A stretch of DNA of 64,000 nucleotides from Martelella mediterranea DSM 17316 (lineage in GTDB: Bacteria > Pseudomonadota > Alphaproteobacteria > Rhizobiales > Rhizobiaceae): positions 496,001 to 560,000 of the forward strand of contig NZ_CP020330.1 of the NCBI RefSeq assembly GCF_002043005.1, given 5' to 3'. The translations under genes were made by a program, and so were the position numbers. Shown one piece after another: positions 18,146-26,937 of this stretch (position 1 is the stretch's first letter; every line of letters starts with the position of its first letter). The notes beneath the pieces were generated by a model, which made no database searches, was not told the origin of the DNA, and saw only the letters and a list, made by a program, of their open reading frames with translations.

Positions 18146-19528
18146 TCATCCAGCCTGCCGCAGGACTTCGGGCACCGGCTCTTCCGGTGTGCCCAGCCAG
18201 ACCCCGAGATCGCGCAGGCGCGCCTGCACCTCGGCGACGGGTATTTGCGAGGTTGGCACGCGCCGGCCGGCCGCCATGGCCGCCGCGATCGCCGCCGCCT
18301 CGCCCGTCATGGTGCAGGCCGGCACGTTCCGCGTAGAGCCGAAGGCATTTTCATCGACCGAAATGCAGCGGCCTGCGAGCAGCAGATTGTCGATCTTGTG
18401 CGGCACGAGGCAACGGAAGGGGATGCCGTAGCCGATGCCGACATGGTCCATGATCGCCCGGCTGCCGCCCGGCTCGTGCACATCGACGGGCGAATTGCAA
18501 AGGCCGATCGCATCCTCGAAGCGGCGATTGCCGCGGACCTCCGCCTCGGTGAGAACATACTCGCCCCTGACGCGGCGGGTCTCCCTGATGCCGAGCTTCG
18601 GCGCGACCTCCAGAAAGATCGCGTTTTCGAAACCCCTGACATAGCGCTGCAGGAAATCGAATGCGCAATAGGCCTGTTTGCGGATCTCGATCTCCGCGCG
18701 GCTCAAATCCCGGTCATCGAGGCCGTTTCCCTGGAACCGGGTGACATTCACGCTGATCTCACCCGGGATCAGCCCGGTTTTCATGGTGATGTGGTCCTTG
18801 GGGATGATCCAGTCGAAGCCTTCCGCGACCTTGTCCTTGATGCGTTGCTGGAAGCCCGTCAGCAACACAGCCATGGCATAATCCTCGTTGCGGTCGCCGG
18901 CCTCCTTCGGGTAGACCACCTCCCACATATCGCCGCGATTTTCCTCGCAATCGGCGATCAGCGCCGGAACGTTGACGTTCAGCACGCGGAAATAGGACGT
19001 GATCGGCTGGGTCAGGCCGTCGCTTTCCCGGCCGAGCATGAAATCTGCGCCGGCGAGGGCCGCGACATCCCCGTCGCCGGATGCATCGATGAAGGCATGG
19101 GCGAGGACGAGGCTTTCGCCGGACTTCGTGCGGATCAGGAGGCCGTGCATCGCGCCGCCCTTCATCACCGTCTGGACGACATTGGCGCGCAGCAGCACCT
19201 CAATGCCCGCCTCCTCGACCATCTCGATGATGACGCGCTGCATCACCTCGGCGTCGAACGTGCCGGTATACTTGCCCCAGTAGGATTCCCGAATCCGACC
19301 ATCGGCCCCGCGATAGCCGACGCAACGGTCCAGCATTTCCTCGAATATCTTCGAGTTGATGAGCCCGGTGGGCTTGGTCAGCCGGCCGCCCGTGATCAGC
19401 CCGCCGAGAAAACCGGTGCCTTCGAGCAGGAGCACCTTCGCGCCTTCCCTGGCCGCGCGGATTGCCGCGACGATGCCGGAAGAGCCGGCGCCGGTCACCA
19501 CCACGTCATAAGAGCCAAACAGGTTCAT
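18146..19528 (-). CDS. FAD-dependent oxidoreductase
   Basis: 460-aa flavoprotein of the FAD_oxidored type (PF12831-like). The N-terminus has the Rossmann pattern VVVTGAGSSGIVAAIRAARE, followed by LLEGTGFLGG, and FIDASGDGDVAALAGA is the second nucleotide-binding block. The C-terminal part has GRCISVDENAFGSTR and AAIAAAMA, as in the family. AAAGGA lies 6 nt before the ATG at 19528, which I prefer over a TTG 15 nt upstream. It is the last gene of the leftward sugar-ABC operon, 30 nt after the beta-propeller gene. No signal peptide is seen, so it should be cytoplasmic. Its substrate is unknown. Confidence 0.85.
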   Translation of the reverse strand: MNLFGSYDVVVTGAGSSGIVAAIRAAREGAKVLLLEGTGFLGGLITGGRLTKPTGLINSKIFEEMLDRCVGYRGADGRIRESYWGKYTGTFDAEVMQRVIIEMVEEAGIEVLLRANVVQTVMKGGAMHGLLIRTKSGESLVLAHAFIDASGDGDVAALAGADFMLGRESDGLTQPITSYFRVLNVNVPALIADCEENRGDMWEVVYPKEAGDRNEDYAMAVLLTGFQQRIKDKVAEGFDWIIPKDHITMKTGLIPGEISVNVTRFQGNGLDDRDLSRAEIEIRKQAYCAFDFLQRYVRGFENAIFLEVAPKLGIRETRRVRGEYVLTEAEVRGNRRFEDAIGLCNSPVDVHEPGGSRAIMDHVGIGYGIPFRCLVPHKIDNLLLAGRCISVDENAFGSTRNVPACTMTGEAAAIAAAMAAGRRVPTSQIPVAEVQARLRDLGVWLGTPEEPVPEVLRQAG

Positions 19529-19558
19529 CGTCATTCCTTTCAAGCAAGCGGCGCGGGA

Positions 19559-20812
19559 TCAGCCGGTATATTCCATGATGTAGAGACCGGCATTGTAATC
19601 GGTCACATAGGCGAGCCCCGTCTTGTCGACGAAGATGTCGCAGGACTGGATGATCGGCTTCTTGCCGGGTCGTTTGTCCATGAGGCCTTCGGGCGCGGGC
19701 GGCACCAGCGCGCCGACCTCCTTCGGCTGGTAGGCGTTCGAGATGTCGTAGACGCGCACCCCGGCATTCTGCCAGGTCGAGAAGATCAACGACGAGCTCT
19801 GGAAGCTGCCCGGCCGGTTCTCGTGAATGTTGTGCGGCCCGTAATGGGCGCCCTTGTGGGTATAATCCTGGTCGGCGGGCGGCGGCATGGTCGCGATCGG
19901 AACCGGGTTTTCCGGGTTCGCGACATTGAAGATCCAGATATTCTTCAACCCGTCTTCGAAATCATCGAGCACCGCCTCGTCGACGACAACCAGCAGATCC
20001 CGACCGCTGATCGGCAGGCAGTTATGGGTTCCGCCCTGGAAAGGCGGCGACCAGTTGGTGTGGCGGATGAGCTTCGGCTGCGTGCGGTCGGCCACGTCCA
20101 TCACCACCAGGCCGGCATCGCGCCACGCGCCCCAGGCGATATCGCCATCGACGATCGCATGGTGAAGCCCGAACTTGGCGTTCGGCGACCAGGACGGCGT
20201 CTCCCCCGCCGCCTGATGCATGCCCGGCAGGGCGTAGCGGCCCGCCTCCCTCGGATTGGCGGGGTCCGACATGTCGACCGTCATGAAGATGAAATCGGTA
20301 TAGCCATCCAGCAGCGCGGAGACATAGGCCCATCTGCCGCCAACCCACCAGATGCGGTGGATCCCGCCGGACACTGGCATGAAGCCGATGCGCCGGGGAC
20401 GGCCGGGCTCGGTGGCGATATCGTAAACCGCAAGCCCCGCGTCCCAGTCCCGCCCCTTCTTCGGCTCTGCCGTTCCGAGCGCGGTCCCCGCCGCGGCCTT
20501 GTAGTAGGACGCTTCGTCGGCGAAAGCGGCGTCGGCGAAAACGTCCTTGCCGTGAATGACGAGCAACAGGCCGTCGGCCGCCTGAAGGTGCACGTTCCAG
20601 GTATTTTCCGGCGCCTGAACATAGCCCGCCGGCTTCGGATTGGCGGGATCGCGCACGTCGACCACCGAAAATCCCCGGCTGAACAGATGCCCGATATAGG
20701 CGAACCCGTCCTCCACCATCACCTGGATGCCGTCCCTGCGGCCGCCCTGGTCCGAATGGCCCACCAGGCGCATGTTGCGGGCGTGGTCGGGTTTCATGAG
20801 GTCTCTCATCAT
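19559..20812 (-). CDS. LVIVD-repeat beta-propeller protein
   Basis: 417-aa protein built from repeated strands of the LVIVD type: SVVDVRDPANPKPAG, MTVDMSDPANPREAG, LVVMDVADRTQPK, IFNVANPENPVPI and VRVYDISNAYQPKEVG are clear repeats spaced along the chain. The family forms seven-bladed beta-propellers, most often exported or of unknown role. Here no signal peptide is visible. A His-rich stretch (THKGAHYGPHNIHEN) could bind metal (inference). It sits between the sugar ABC importer and an FAD oxidoreductase, opposite the acid sugar operon. A lactonase-like or scaffold role is possible but not shown. Confidence 0.8.
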   Translation of the reverse strand: MMRDLMKPDHARNMRLVGHSDQGGRRDGIQVMVEDGFAYIGHLFSRGFSVVDVRDPANPKPAGYVQAPENTWNVHLQAADGLLLVIHGKDVFADAAFADEASYYKAAAGTALGTAEPKKGRDWDAGLAVYDIATEPGRPRRIGFMPVSGGIHRIWWVGGRWAYVSALLDGYTDFIFMTVDMSDPANPREAGRYALPGMHQAAGETPSWSPNAKFGLHHAIVDGDIAWGAWRDAGLVVMDVADRTQPKLIRHTNWSPPFQGGTHNCLPISGRDLLVVVDEAVLDDFEDGLKNIWIFNVANPENPVPIATMPPPADQDYTHKGAHYGPHNIHENRPGSFQSSSLIFSTWQNAGVRVYDISNAYQPKEVGALVPPAPEGLMDKRPGKKPIIQSCDIFVDKTGLAYVTDYNAGLYIMEYTG

Positions 20813-20891
20813 GCGTCATTCCGTCGGTTGGCGTGTGAAATTGTGCGGGGCGCGCACGAAGAACCGCGCGCCCCGCTTCGGCATCAAAAGG

Positions 20892-21905
20892 TCAACTCTT
20901 GACCATGTTGCCCCAGTTCTCCGGGCTGTCGACATTGTCCTTCCAGATCATCACAGGCTGGATCAACGTGGTTTTCTGCACCGGCTTGCCGCTGAAGTAA
21001 TTCTCCATCTGCTCGACGATGGATGAGCCCATGGAGAACGGGTTCTGCCCGACATCGGCAGTCTGCGTTCCCTCGCGGATGCGCTCGAGGCCAAGTGGGG
21101 TGCCGTCGAAACCGATCACCGGAATGTAACCTTCCTCGCCTTCCGGCTTCAGCCGGTCGATCTGGCGCAGAGCCGAAACCACGCCCCGGATCATCTCGTC
21201 ATTATGCGCCCAGATGGCATCGACGTTCGGATCGCGGGTGAAGGCGTCAACCGTCAGCGTATGCGCATTATCGGCCGTCCATTCCGCCTTCAACGTCTCG
21301 ATCTTGATGTCCGGATATTTTGCCGCCATCTGCTCGTGAAAGCCCTGATAGCGCTTCTCGGACTGGCCGGAGCCGATCGCGCCGCGCACTTCGAGGACGC
21401 GCCCCTTGCCGCCGGTCAGTTCGGCGACTGCATCGGCCGCGGCCCTGCCGCCGGCCACATCGTCGAAGGTATTGTAGGCAACCCACTCGCCTTCGGGCGG
21501 CAGGTTTTCGAGCATGAACAGCGGAATGTCCGACTGGTTGGCCTTGCGAACCCCGCCCTGCAGCAGTTTCGCGTCAACCGGATTGAGCAGGATGATGTCC
21601 GGCTGCTTGGAGAGCACGTCCAGCATCTGCGTCGTCTGGGTCGACGGATCGCCCTTGCCGTCATAGACGGAAATGTTCATTCCCTTTTCGGCGGCGAGCT
21701 TCTTGATGTGATCGACAAGCGTCACCTGGTACTCGTATTGCAGGCCGAACGCGATATAGGCGAGGTTCTTGCCCTTGAGCGCGCTGTCCTCGGCCTGAGC
21801 ATGCTGCGGCAGGGCAATGGCGCCCGTCACGAGCAGGGCCGCGCCTGCAAAAAACTGTAAAAGCGTGCGACGTTTCGTTGGCATTCCGGTCTTCATGTCC
21901 ATCAT
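20892..21905 (-). CDS. Sugar/acid-sugar ABC periplasmic binding protein
   Basis: 337-aa binding protein of the periplasmic-binding-protein type 4 family. GGGAGGAA precedes two ATGs; the signal peptide has a twin arginine (KRRTLLQFF) and ends near AQA-ED, so Tat export is possible. The mature part starts with NLAYIAFGLQYEYQ and contains VYDGKGDPSTQTTQM and WAHNDEMIRG, typical of the family. It is the third gene of the leftward operon, after the ATPase and permease. Its neighbour across the divergent promoter is the D-erythronate pathway, so a four-carbon acid sugar or related polyol is the likely ligand (inference). Confidence 0.88.
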   Translation of the reverse strand: MMDMKTGMPTKRRTLLQFFAGAALLVTGAIALPQHAQAEDSALKGKNLAYIAFGLQYEYQVTLVDHIKKLAAEKGMNISVYDGKGDPSTQTTQMLDVLSKQPDIILLNPVDAKLLQGGVRKANQSDIPLFMLENLPPEGEWVAYNTFDDVAGGRAAADAVAELTGGKGRVLEVRGAIGSGQSEKRYQGFHEQMAAKYPDIKIETLKAEWTADNAHTLTVDAFTRDPNVDAIWAHNDEMIRGVVSALRQIDRLKPEGEEGYIPVIGFDGTPLGLERIREGTQTADVGQNPFSMGSSIVEQMENYFSGKPVQKTTLIQPVMIWKDNVDSPENWGNMVKS

Positions 21906-22082
21906 GTTTCCTCCCAGTTGGACCTTCGAGACACCCTTTTCGGGGTGGTATTGCCATTCCCGTTTGCCGACCTTTCAGGCAAGCGGATCCCGTTCGCCCC
22001 GAGGGGCGTTGAATTTTCGACCGACAGGTTTGCATTTCCCCTCGCCGCGGATCGCTTCGCGGCGGCGCTACGTCCGCGCGCT

Positions 22083-23135
22083 TTAGGACGACTTGCTTGC
22101 GATGACTTTCCTGCGCATGCCCGCCTCCAGATAATTGCGGCGATAGACATCGAGCGCGGCGGCGGCGGCAATCACCAGTCCCGAGACGACCGAGTCCCAG
22201 TTCGGCGGCACGTTGAGCAGGTTGACCGCGTTCTGGACCAGCCCGAGCAGCAGCACGCCGAGCAGCATGCTGCCCATGTTCCCCTCACCGCCGAACAGGC
22301 TGACCCCGCCAATCACCACCGCCGCGATGACGGCAAGCTCCATCCCCTGGGCCGCGGTGGCGGCGCCGGCCTCGAACCGGGCCGTGATCAGAAGTCCCGC
22401 AATCGCCGCCATCAGGCCTGAGATCATGAAGGCGATGATGACAACGCGTTCGGTGTTGATCCCGGCCAGTCGCGCGGCAAGCGGATTTCCGCCGGTCGCA
22501 TAGACCGAGCGCCCGAAGGCCGTTCGCGACAGCACGATCTGGGCGATCAGCGCCAGCGCCAGCGTGAGGACGATGACCGCCGGTATGCCGAAGATGCGCG
22601 CGGCCTGGAGTTCGACGAAAAAGGATGGAACAGGGGCGATATTCGTGCCTCCCGAATAGATATAGGCAAGGCCGCGACCGATGGTCATGGTCGCAAGCGT
22701 CGCGATCAAGGCCGGGATGCGCAGCTTGGTTACGGCGAGACCGTTGATCAGCCCGAGACCGAGACCCGCTCCCAGCGCCACCGTGACGCCAAACACCGGC
22801 GAGAAGCCCTGGAACTCGACAAGCCCCACCGACAGAACCGATGACAGCACCAGCACGGAGGCGACCGAAAGGTCGATCCCGGCCACCAGGATAACGAAGG
22901 TCTGGCCGATCGCGACGACCGCGATGATGGTGGCCGCCTGCAGCACGTTCTCGATATTGCGCACCGTGGCAAAGACCGGGCTCAGGACGCTCATGATGGC
23001 GCTGCCGAGCAGGATTACGGCAAGCAGCCCCACACTCTGCATCAGGTCGATAAAGGATATGCGTCCGCGCCAGGTGGAAAGCTTGCTATCGCCGTTCGGT
23101 GCAATACCGCTCATCGGTGTGTTCTCCAGTGCCAT
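22083..23135 (-). CDS. Ribose-type ABC permease, acid sugar locus
   Basis: 350-aa inner-membrane permease of the RbsC family with many hydrophobic helices and the C-terminal loop GGVSLFGGEGNMGSMLLG. It forms the channel of the second sugar ABC importer, together with the ATPase upstream and the binding protein downstream. The gap to the binding-protein gene (177 nt) is larger than the others in this operon, but I saw no promoter or terminator I would trust in it. Confidence 0.9.
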   Translation of the reverse strand: MALENTPMSGIAPNGDSKLSTWRGRISFIDLMQSVGLLAVILLGSAIMSVLSPVFATVRNIENVLQAATIIAVVAIGQTFVILVAGIDLSVASVLVLSSVLSVGLVEFQGFSPVFGVTVALGAGLGLGLINGLAVTKLRIPALIATLATMTIGRGLAYIYSGGTNIAPVPSFFVELQAARIFGIPAVIVLTLALALIAQIVLSRTAFGRSVYATGGNPLAARLAGINTERVVIIAFMISGLMAAIAGLLITARFEAGAATAAQGMELAVIAAVVIGGVSLFGGEGNMGSMLLGVLLLGLVQNAVNLLNVPPNWDSVVSGLVIAAAAALDVYRRNYLEAGMRRKVIASKSS

Positions 23136-23153
23136 TCAAATTTCTCCCCGACG

Positions 23154-24719
23154 TCAACCCGTCGTCGCATAGCTCATGATGGTTTCGCTGGAGATTTCCG
23201 CACGGGTGAGCGAGGCGGAGATCCGCCCCGAACGCATCACCAGCACACGGTCCGACAGCGACAGGATTTCAGGCAATTCCGAACTGATCAGCAATATCGC
23301 CATTCCGCTTTCGGCCAGGCGAAGGACAAGTTCGCTGATTTCCGACTTGGCGCCGACATCGATGCCCTTGGTCGGCTCATCGAGGATCAGAAGCTTCGGC
23401 TGGCGGGCCAGCCACCGGCCGAGCACGACCTTCTGCTGATTGCCGCCGGACAGCGTCGAGACCCGCACCTTGGAGGACGGCGCCTTTACCGCCAGGCCGC
23501 GCATTTCGCGTCCGACGATCTCCTCCTCCAGCGCGTTCGACAGGAAGCCGTTGCGGGATATCCTGTCGAACATGCCGAGCGTCATGTTGTTGCGCACGCT
23601 CATCAGCCCGACCAGGGCCTGCCGTCGCCGGTCCTCGGGCACGAGGCCTATGCCGGCGTCGATCGCCGCCTTGGGCTTGTTCGGACGCACCCGGCGGCCG
23701 GAGACCTCGACGCTGCCCTCGTCATAGGGATCGATACCGAATATACAGGCCGCAAGCTCGCTTCGCCCGGCGCCGACAAGTCCCGACATGCCGACGATTT
23801 CCCCGGCCCTGACATCGAAGGATATATCGTCCAGAACGCCCTCGCGCTTGAGATTGCTGACCTTGAGGACGACATCGCCGATCGGGCGGGGTTTGTGCTC
23901 TGTCTTGCGAACCTCGCGGCCGACCATCATGTGGATGACCTTTTCATGATCGAGCTGATCGATCGGCCTGGTTCCCACCAACCGGCCATCGCGCAACACC
24001 GTGACCCGGTCTGCGATGGCGAACACTTCTTCGAGCCAGTGCGACACGAACACGATGCCGAGCCCATGCGCCCTCAGGTCATCGACCACGCGGAACAGGC
24101 GTTCGATCTCCGGTGGCGAGAGAGAGGTCGTGGGCTCGTCCATCACCAGAACCTTGGAATCCTCGGAAATGGCGCGGGCGATCTCCACCAGTTGCTGATC
24201 CGCCGGCGACAGCCGGCCGGCCGGCGTGGCGATATTGAGATGCGGCGCCACTCGGGCGACCGCGGCACGCGCCTTCTGCTTCTGCTGCTGTTTGGAGAGC
24301 CAGCCGTACCGTCCGGGCCAGCGGCCGAGCATGATATTTTCAGCAACCGATACCGCGGGAACCAGATGGGCATCCTGATGGATCGTGGCGACGCCGATGC
24401 GGTGCGCGGCGGCCGGATCGGCCTGCAGGGCGACCCCGTCGACCGTGATCTCGCCGCGATCGGGCGTATAAAAGCCGGCCATGAGCTTGATGAGCGTCGA
24501 TTTACCCGCTCCGTTTTCGCCCAGAAGCGCCGTCACTTCTCCAGCGCGCACATCGAAATCGACATTGTCGAGCGCCAGAACGCCCGGAAACGATTTGGTC
24601 ACGCCCCGGGCCACCAGAACGCTGCGCCGATCGCCCGCCTGCCCTGCCGCGGCGCTTGCCTCGGCGACACTCATGGCAACGGTCCCGTGGCGTCGGGCCG
24701 ATTGCAGACCAATAACCAT
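23154..24719 (-). CDS. Sugar ABC ATPase, acid sugar locus
   Basis: 521-aa protein with two fused ABC modules of the carbohydrate type. The first has GENGAGKST and the divergent signature LSPADQQLVEIARAI with VLVMDEPTTSL. The second has the degenerate loop GLVGAGRSEL, LSGGNQQKVVLGRWL and LLILDEPTKGID. GGAGGA lies 7 nt before the ATG at 24719; a frame extended upstream to 24809 would run through that site. It is the first gene of the leftward operon and starts about 95 nt from a perfect inverted repeat that is probably an operator. Confidence 0.92.
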   Translation of the reverse strand: MVIGLQSARRHGTVAMSVAEASAAAGQAGDRRSVLVARGVTKSFPGVLALDNVDFDVRAGEVTALLGENGAGKSTLIKLMAGFYTPDRGEITVDGVALQADPAAAHRIGVATIHQDAHLVPAVSVAENIMLGRWPGRYGWLSKQQQKQKARAAVARVAPHLNIATPAGRLSPADQQLVEIARAISEDSKVLVMDEPTTSLSPPEIERLFRVVDDLRAHGLGIVFVSHWLEEVFAIADRVTVLRDGRLVGTRPIDQLDHEKVIHMMVGREVRKTEHKPRPIGDVVLKVSNLKREGVLDDISFDVRAGEIVGMSGLVGAGRSELAACIFGIDPYDEGSVEVSGRRVRPNKPKAAIDAGIGLVPEDRRRQALVGLMSVRNNMTLGMFDRISRNGFLSNALEEEIVGREMRGLAVKAPSSKVRVSTLSGGNQQKVVLGRWLARQPKLLILDEPTKGIDVGAKSEISELVLRLAESGMAILLISSELPEILSLSDRVLVMRSGRISASLTRAEISSETIMSYATTG

Positions 24720-24812
24720 TTCTGATTCCTCCCCGCCGCTCCCCGGCGTGTCGGCGTGAAGTTCAAGCTTCCTGTCCGACGATCTGCACGCTAGTGGGGA
24801 CCGAACCACTTG

Positions 24813-24841
24813 TCAACTGGCCGTAACACCGGTCCAGTTGA
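24813..24841. promoter_or_regulatory. Perfect inverted repeat, likely regulator operator
   Basis: TCAACTGG and CCAGTTGA form a perfect 8-bp inverted repeat with a 13-nt spacer, which itself holds ACCGGT. It lies about 95 nt upstream of the ABC ATPase start. The core AACTGG recurs at the second site near 25107. That makes the adjacent GntR/FadR protein the prime candidate to bind here (inference). Confidence 0.55.
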
Positions 24842-25104
24842 AATTCTCCGAACGACAGAGCAATCCGTGACCACGGGTCTTTCAGACCCGAAACTGCGGG
24901 AGCTCGTTGACAAATTTTTCACGCGGGAAACTTCGCAACCGCGAAAAGTGTCTCGATTTCCTATTATATTATTGATTTTAAAGAAATTATTAGCAATCCA
25001 TCTCAAAATCAGAACTGGTACGTTGTGGCGCGCGCCATGCACTCGCCGTGCGGCGGCCAGACGCTTTTTTGCCGAAAGGGAGGTGACAGCTATCCCAGAA
25101 TGGT

Positions 25105-25120
25105 TTAACTGGTCTGTTAA
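25105..25120. promoter_or_regulatory. Second candidate operator, just before the GntR gene
   Basis: TTAAC, six bases (TGGTCT), GTTAA. It lies 22 nt before the GntR start, and its left half reads TTAACTGG, sharing AACTGG with the site at 24813. The position suits autoregulation. The symmetry is short, so this is weaker than the first site. Confidence 0.4.
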
Positions 25121-25142
25121 GCAGTCCATTTCAGGGGTCCCA

Positions 25143-25931
25143 ATGTCCAATCTTCCGCTCTCGCCTCTCCACGAGGCGATCCACAAGCAGACAGCCAAGG
25201 AAATGATCCGGGACAAGATCGTCTCGATGATCGCCTCCGGCATTCTGCAACGCGGCGATGAGCTTCCAAGCGAGCGGGAACTTTCCACAATGCTGGCGGT
25301 CAGCAGGGAGACGGTGCGCGGCGCGATACAATTGCTCGCCGGCCAGGGCGTGGTTCAGGTCTCGCAGGGCGCGCGGACCCGGGTCGCGCGCGTCGACGTC
25401 GAGGTCGGCACGCACCGCATCGGCGTAACGGACCCCTCCTCGATCAACGGCTACAGCCTCGACGCGGTGCACGCCGCGCGTCTCCTGGTCGAGACAGCAG
25501 TGGCGGCGGACGCGGCGCGCCACCTGGGGCCGGAGGATATCCAGCGCCTCGAGGCCTCGATCGCGGCGCAGGAGCAGGCCATCGACGATCCGGTCCGCTT
25601 TCTGATCTGCGACAGGGAATTTCACCTGACGATCTACTACGCCTCGGCAAACCGGCTTCTCGCCGACTTCGTCGTCGACCTCTACACCTATATGCTTGAT
25701 CACCGCCGCATCGCCATGGCCCAGCCGGGCGCGATCGAGAAAAGCCTCGAAGATCACCGTTTCATCGTGCGGGCCCTGAAGATGCACAATCCCGAAGCGG
25801 TGGCGGCGGCGTTTTCCGAGCACATACTTCGCATTCATGACACATCGCGCGCCGTCGACGAAAGCGGTATCGCGCGGGCGGGCAGCTCCGCCAATGGCGC
25901 ACCGGCGTTGCGCGCCAGCGGCGGAAAATAG
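25143..25931 (+). CDS. GntR/FadR-family regulator
   Basis: 262-aa repressor-type protein. The N-terminal winged helix has DELPSERELSTMLAVSRETV and the C-terminal two thirds form an FCD ligand-binding domain (EFHLTIYYASANRLLADF, then SLEDHRFIVRALKMHNP, with the usual Asp/His metal-type positions). The ATG at 25143 follows AGGGG; the frame open further upstream is not supported. It heads the denD-otnKCI operon and faces the sugar ABC operon, so it very likely controls both in response to the acid sugar or an intermediate (inference). Confidence 0.88.
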   Translation: MSNLPLSPLHEAIHKQTAKEMIRDKIVSMIASGILQRGDELPSERELSTMLAVSRETVRGAIQLLAGQGVVQVSQGARTRVARVDVEVGTHRIGVTDPSSINGYSLDAVHAARLLVETAVAADAARHLGPEDIQRLEASIAAQEQAIDDPVRFLICDREFHLTIYYASANRLLADFVVDLYTYMLDHRRIAMAQPGAIEKSLEDHRFIVRALKMHNPEAVAAAFSEHILRIHDTSRAVDESGIARAGSSANGAPALRASGGK

Positions 25932-25943
25932 GGAGCGGGCAGC

Positions 25944-26936
25944 ATGAAAATCCTCATAACCGGCGCGGCCGGAATGATCGGCCGCAAGCTGGTGCGCGCC
26001 CTGATGCGCTCCGGGAAGGTGCGCGGCCAGCCGATACGCCGCCTGATCCTCGCCGATATCGTCGCGCCGGAGGCGCCCGATTTCGACGTGGAGATCGAGA
26101 CCCTGGCGACAGACCTTTCGCAGCCCGGCGCGGCTGAAAGCCTCATCGCGCAAAGGCCTGATCTCATCTTTCACCTGGCGGCCATCGTTTCCGGCGAGGC
26201 GGAAGCCGATTTCGAGAAGGGCTATCGCGTCAATCTCGATGGCACGCGCGCCCTGTTCGAGGCCATTCGGCTGGCCGGCCGTGAACGGCCTTATGTGCCG
26301 CGCCTGGTCTTCACGTCCTCGATCGTCGTGTTCGGCAATCCGCTGCCGCCTGTCATCAGCGACAGCCACTGCCTGACCCCGCTAACGAGCTACGGCACGC
26401 AGAAAGCCATTTGCGAACTGCTGCTCGCCGACTATTCGCGCCATGGCTTTTTCGACGGTATCGGCATCCGGTTGCCGACGATTTCGATCCGGCCCGGCAA
26501 GCCCAACAAGGCCGCTTCGGGGTTCTTTTCCTCGATCCTGCGGGAACCGCTGATCGGCGAGGAAGCGATCCTTCCGGTGAGCGAGACCGTTCGCCACTGG
26601 TTTGCAAGCCCGCGCGCGGCGATCGGCTTTCTGCTTCATGCCGCCGAGATCGATACCCGTCCGCTCGGTCAGTTGCGCACGCTGACCATGCCCGGTCTTT
26701 CTGCAACGGTCGGCGACCAGATCGAGGCGCTGCGCCGCGTCGCCGGCGACGAAGCTGTGCGACTGATCCGCCGCGAGCCCGACAGCGACATCGCGGCGAT
26801 CATCGCTGGCTGGCCGCAGGGCTTCGACGCCCGCCGCGCCGAGGAACTCGGCTTCCGCGGCGAGACCTCGTTCGAGGACATCATCCGGGTCCATCTCGAA
26901 GATGAACCCGAAAGCCGGATAGCGGAGCACAACTGA
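25944..26936 (+). CDS. denD: D-erythronate dehydrogenase
   Basis: 330-aa NAD-dependent extended SDR (epimerase-like). It shows GAAGMIG at residues 7-13, a catalytic Ser in VFTSSIVVFG and Tyr150-x3-Lys154 (SYGTQK). In the described four-carbon acid sugar pathway, DenD oxidises D-erythronate to 2-oxo-tetronate. The assignment rests on the family and on the exact neighbours (otnK, otnC, otnI follow with almost no gaps); the sequence alone would only give an epimerase-type dehydrogenase. It begins 12 nt after the regulator gene. Confidence 0.85.
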   Translation: MKILITGAAGMIGRKLVRALMRSGKVRGQPIRRLILADIVAPEAPDFDVEIETLATDLSQPGAAESLIAQRPDLIFHLAAIVSGEAEADFEKGYRVNLDGTRALFEAIRLAGRERPYVPRLVFTSSIVVFGNPLPPVISDSHCLTPLTSYGTQKAICELLLADYSRHGFFDGIGIRLPTISIRPGKPNKAASGFFSSILREPLIGEEAILPVSETVRHWFASPRAAIGFLLHAAEIDTRPLGQLRTLTMPGLSATVGDQIEALRRVAGDEAVRLIRREPDSDIAAIIAGWPQGFDARRAEELGFRGETSFEDIIRVHLEDEPESRIAEHN

Positions 26937-26937
26937 A

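Larger units (their letters stand above)
24720..25142. other. 423-nt divergent control region of the acid sugar locus
   Basis: The gap between the leftward ABC operon and the rightward GntR gene contains two inverted repeats listed separately. It also contains an AT-rich stretch around 24960-25005 that stands out from the roughly 60% GC surroundings. A plus-strand frame stays open through much of it, but it lacks coding signals and simply extends the GntR gene upstream. I see no RNA gene. Confidence 0.6.

Noticed and set aside
18134-20902. Plus-strand frame of over 900 codons
   Set aside because: It runs antisense to two well recognised genes (FAD oxidoreductase and beta-propeller); high third-position GC on the other strand produces such shadows.
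24810-25142. N-terminal extension of the GntR gene
   Set aside because: It would pass through the operators and an AT-rich tract, and has no family similarity; the ATG at 25143 fits the family start.
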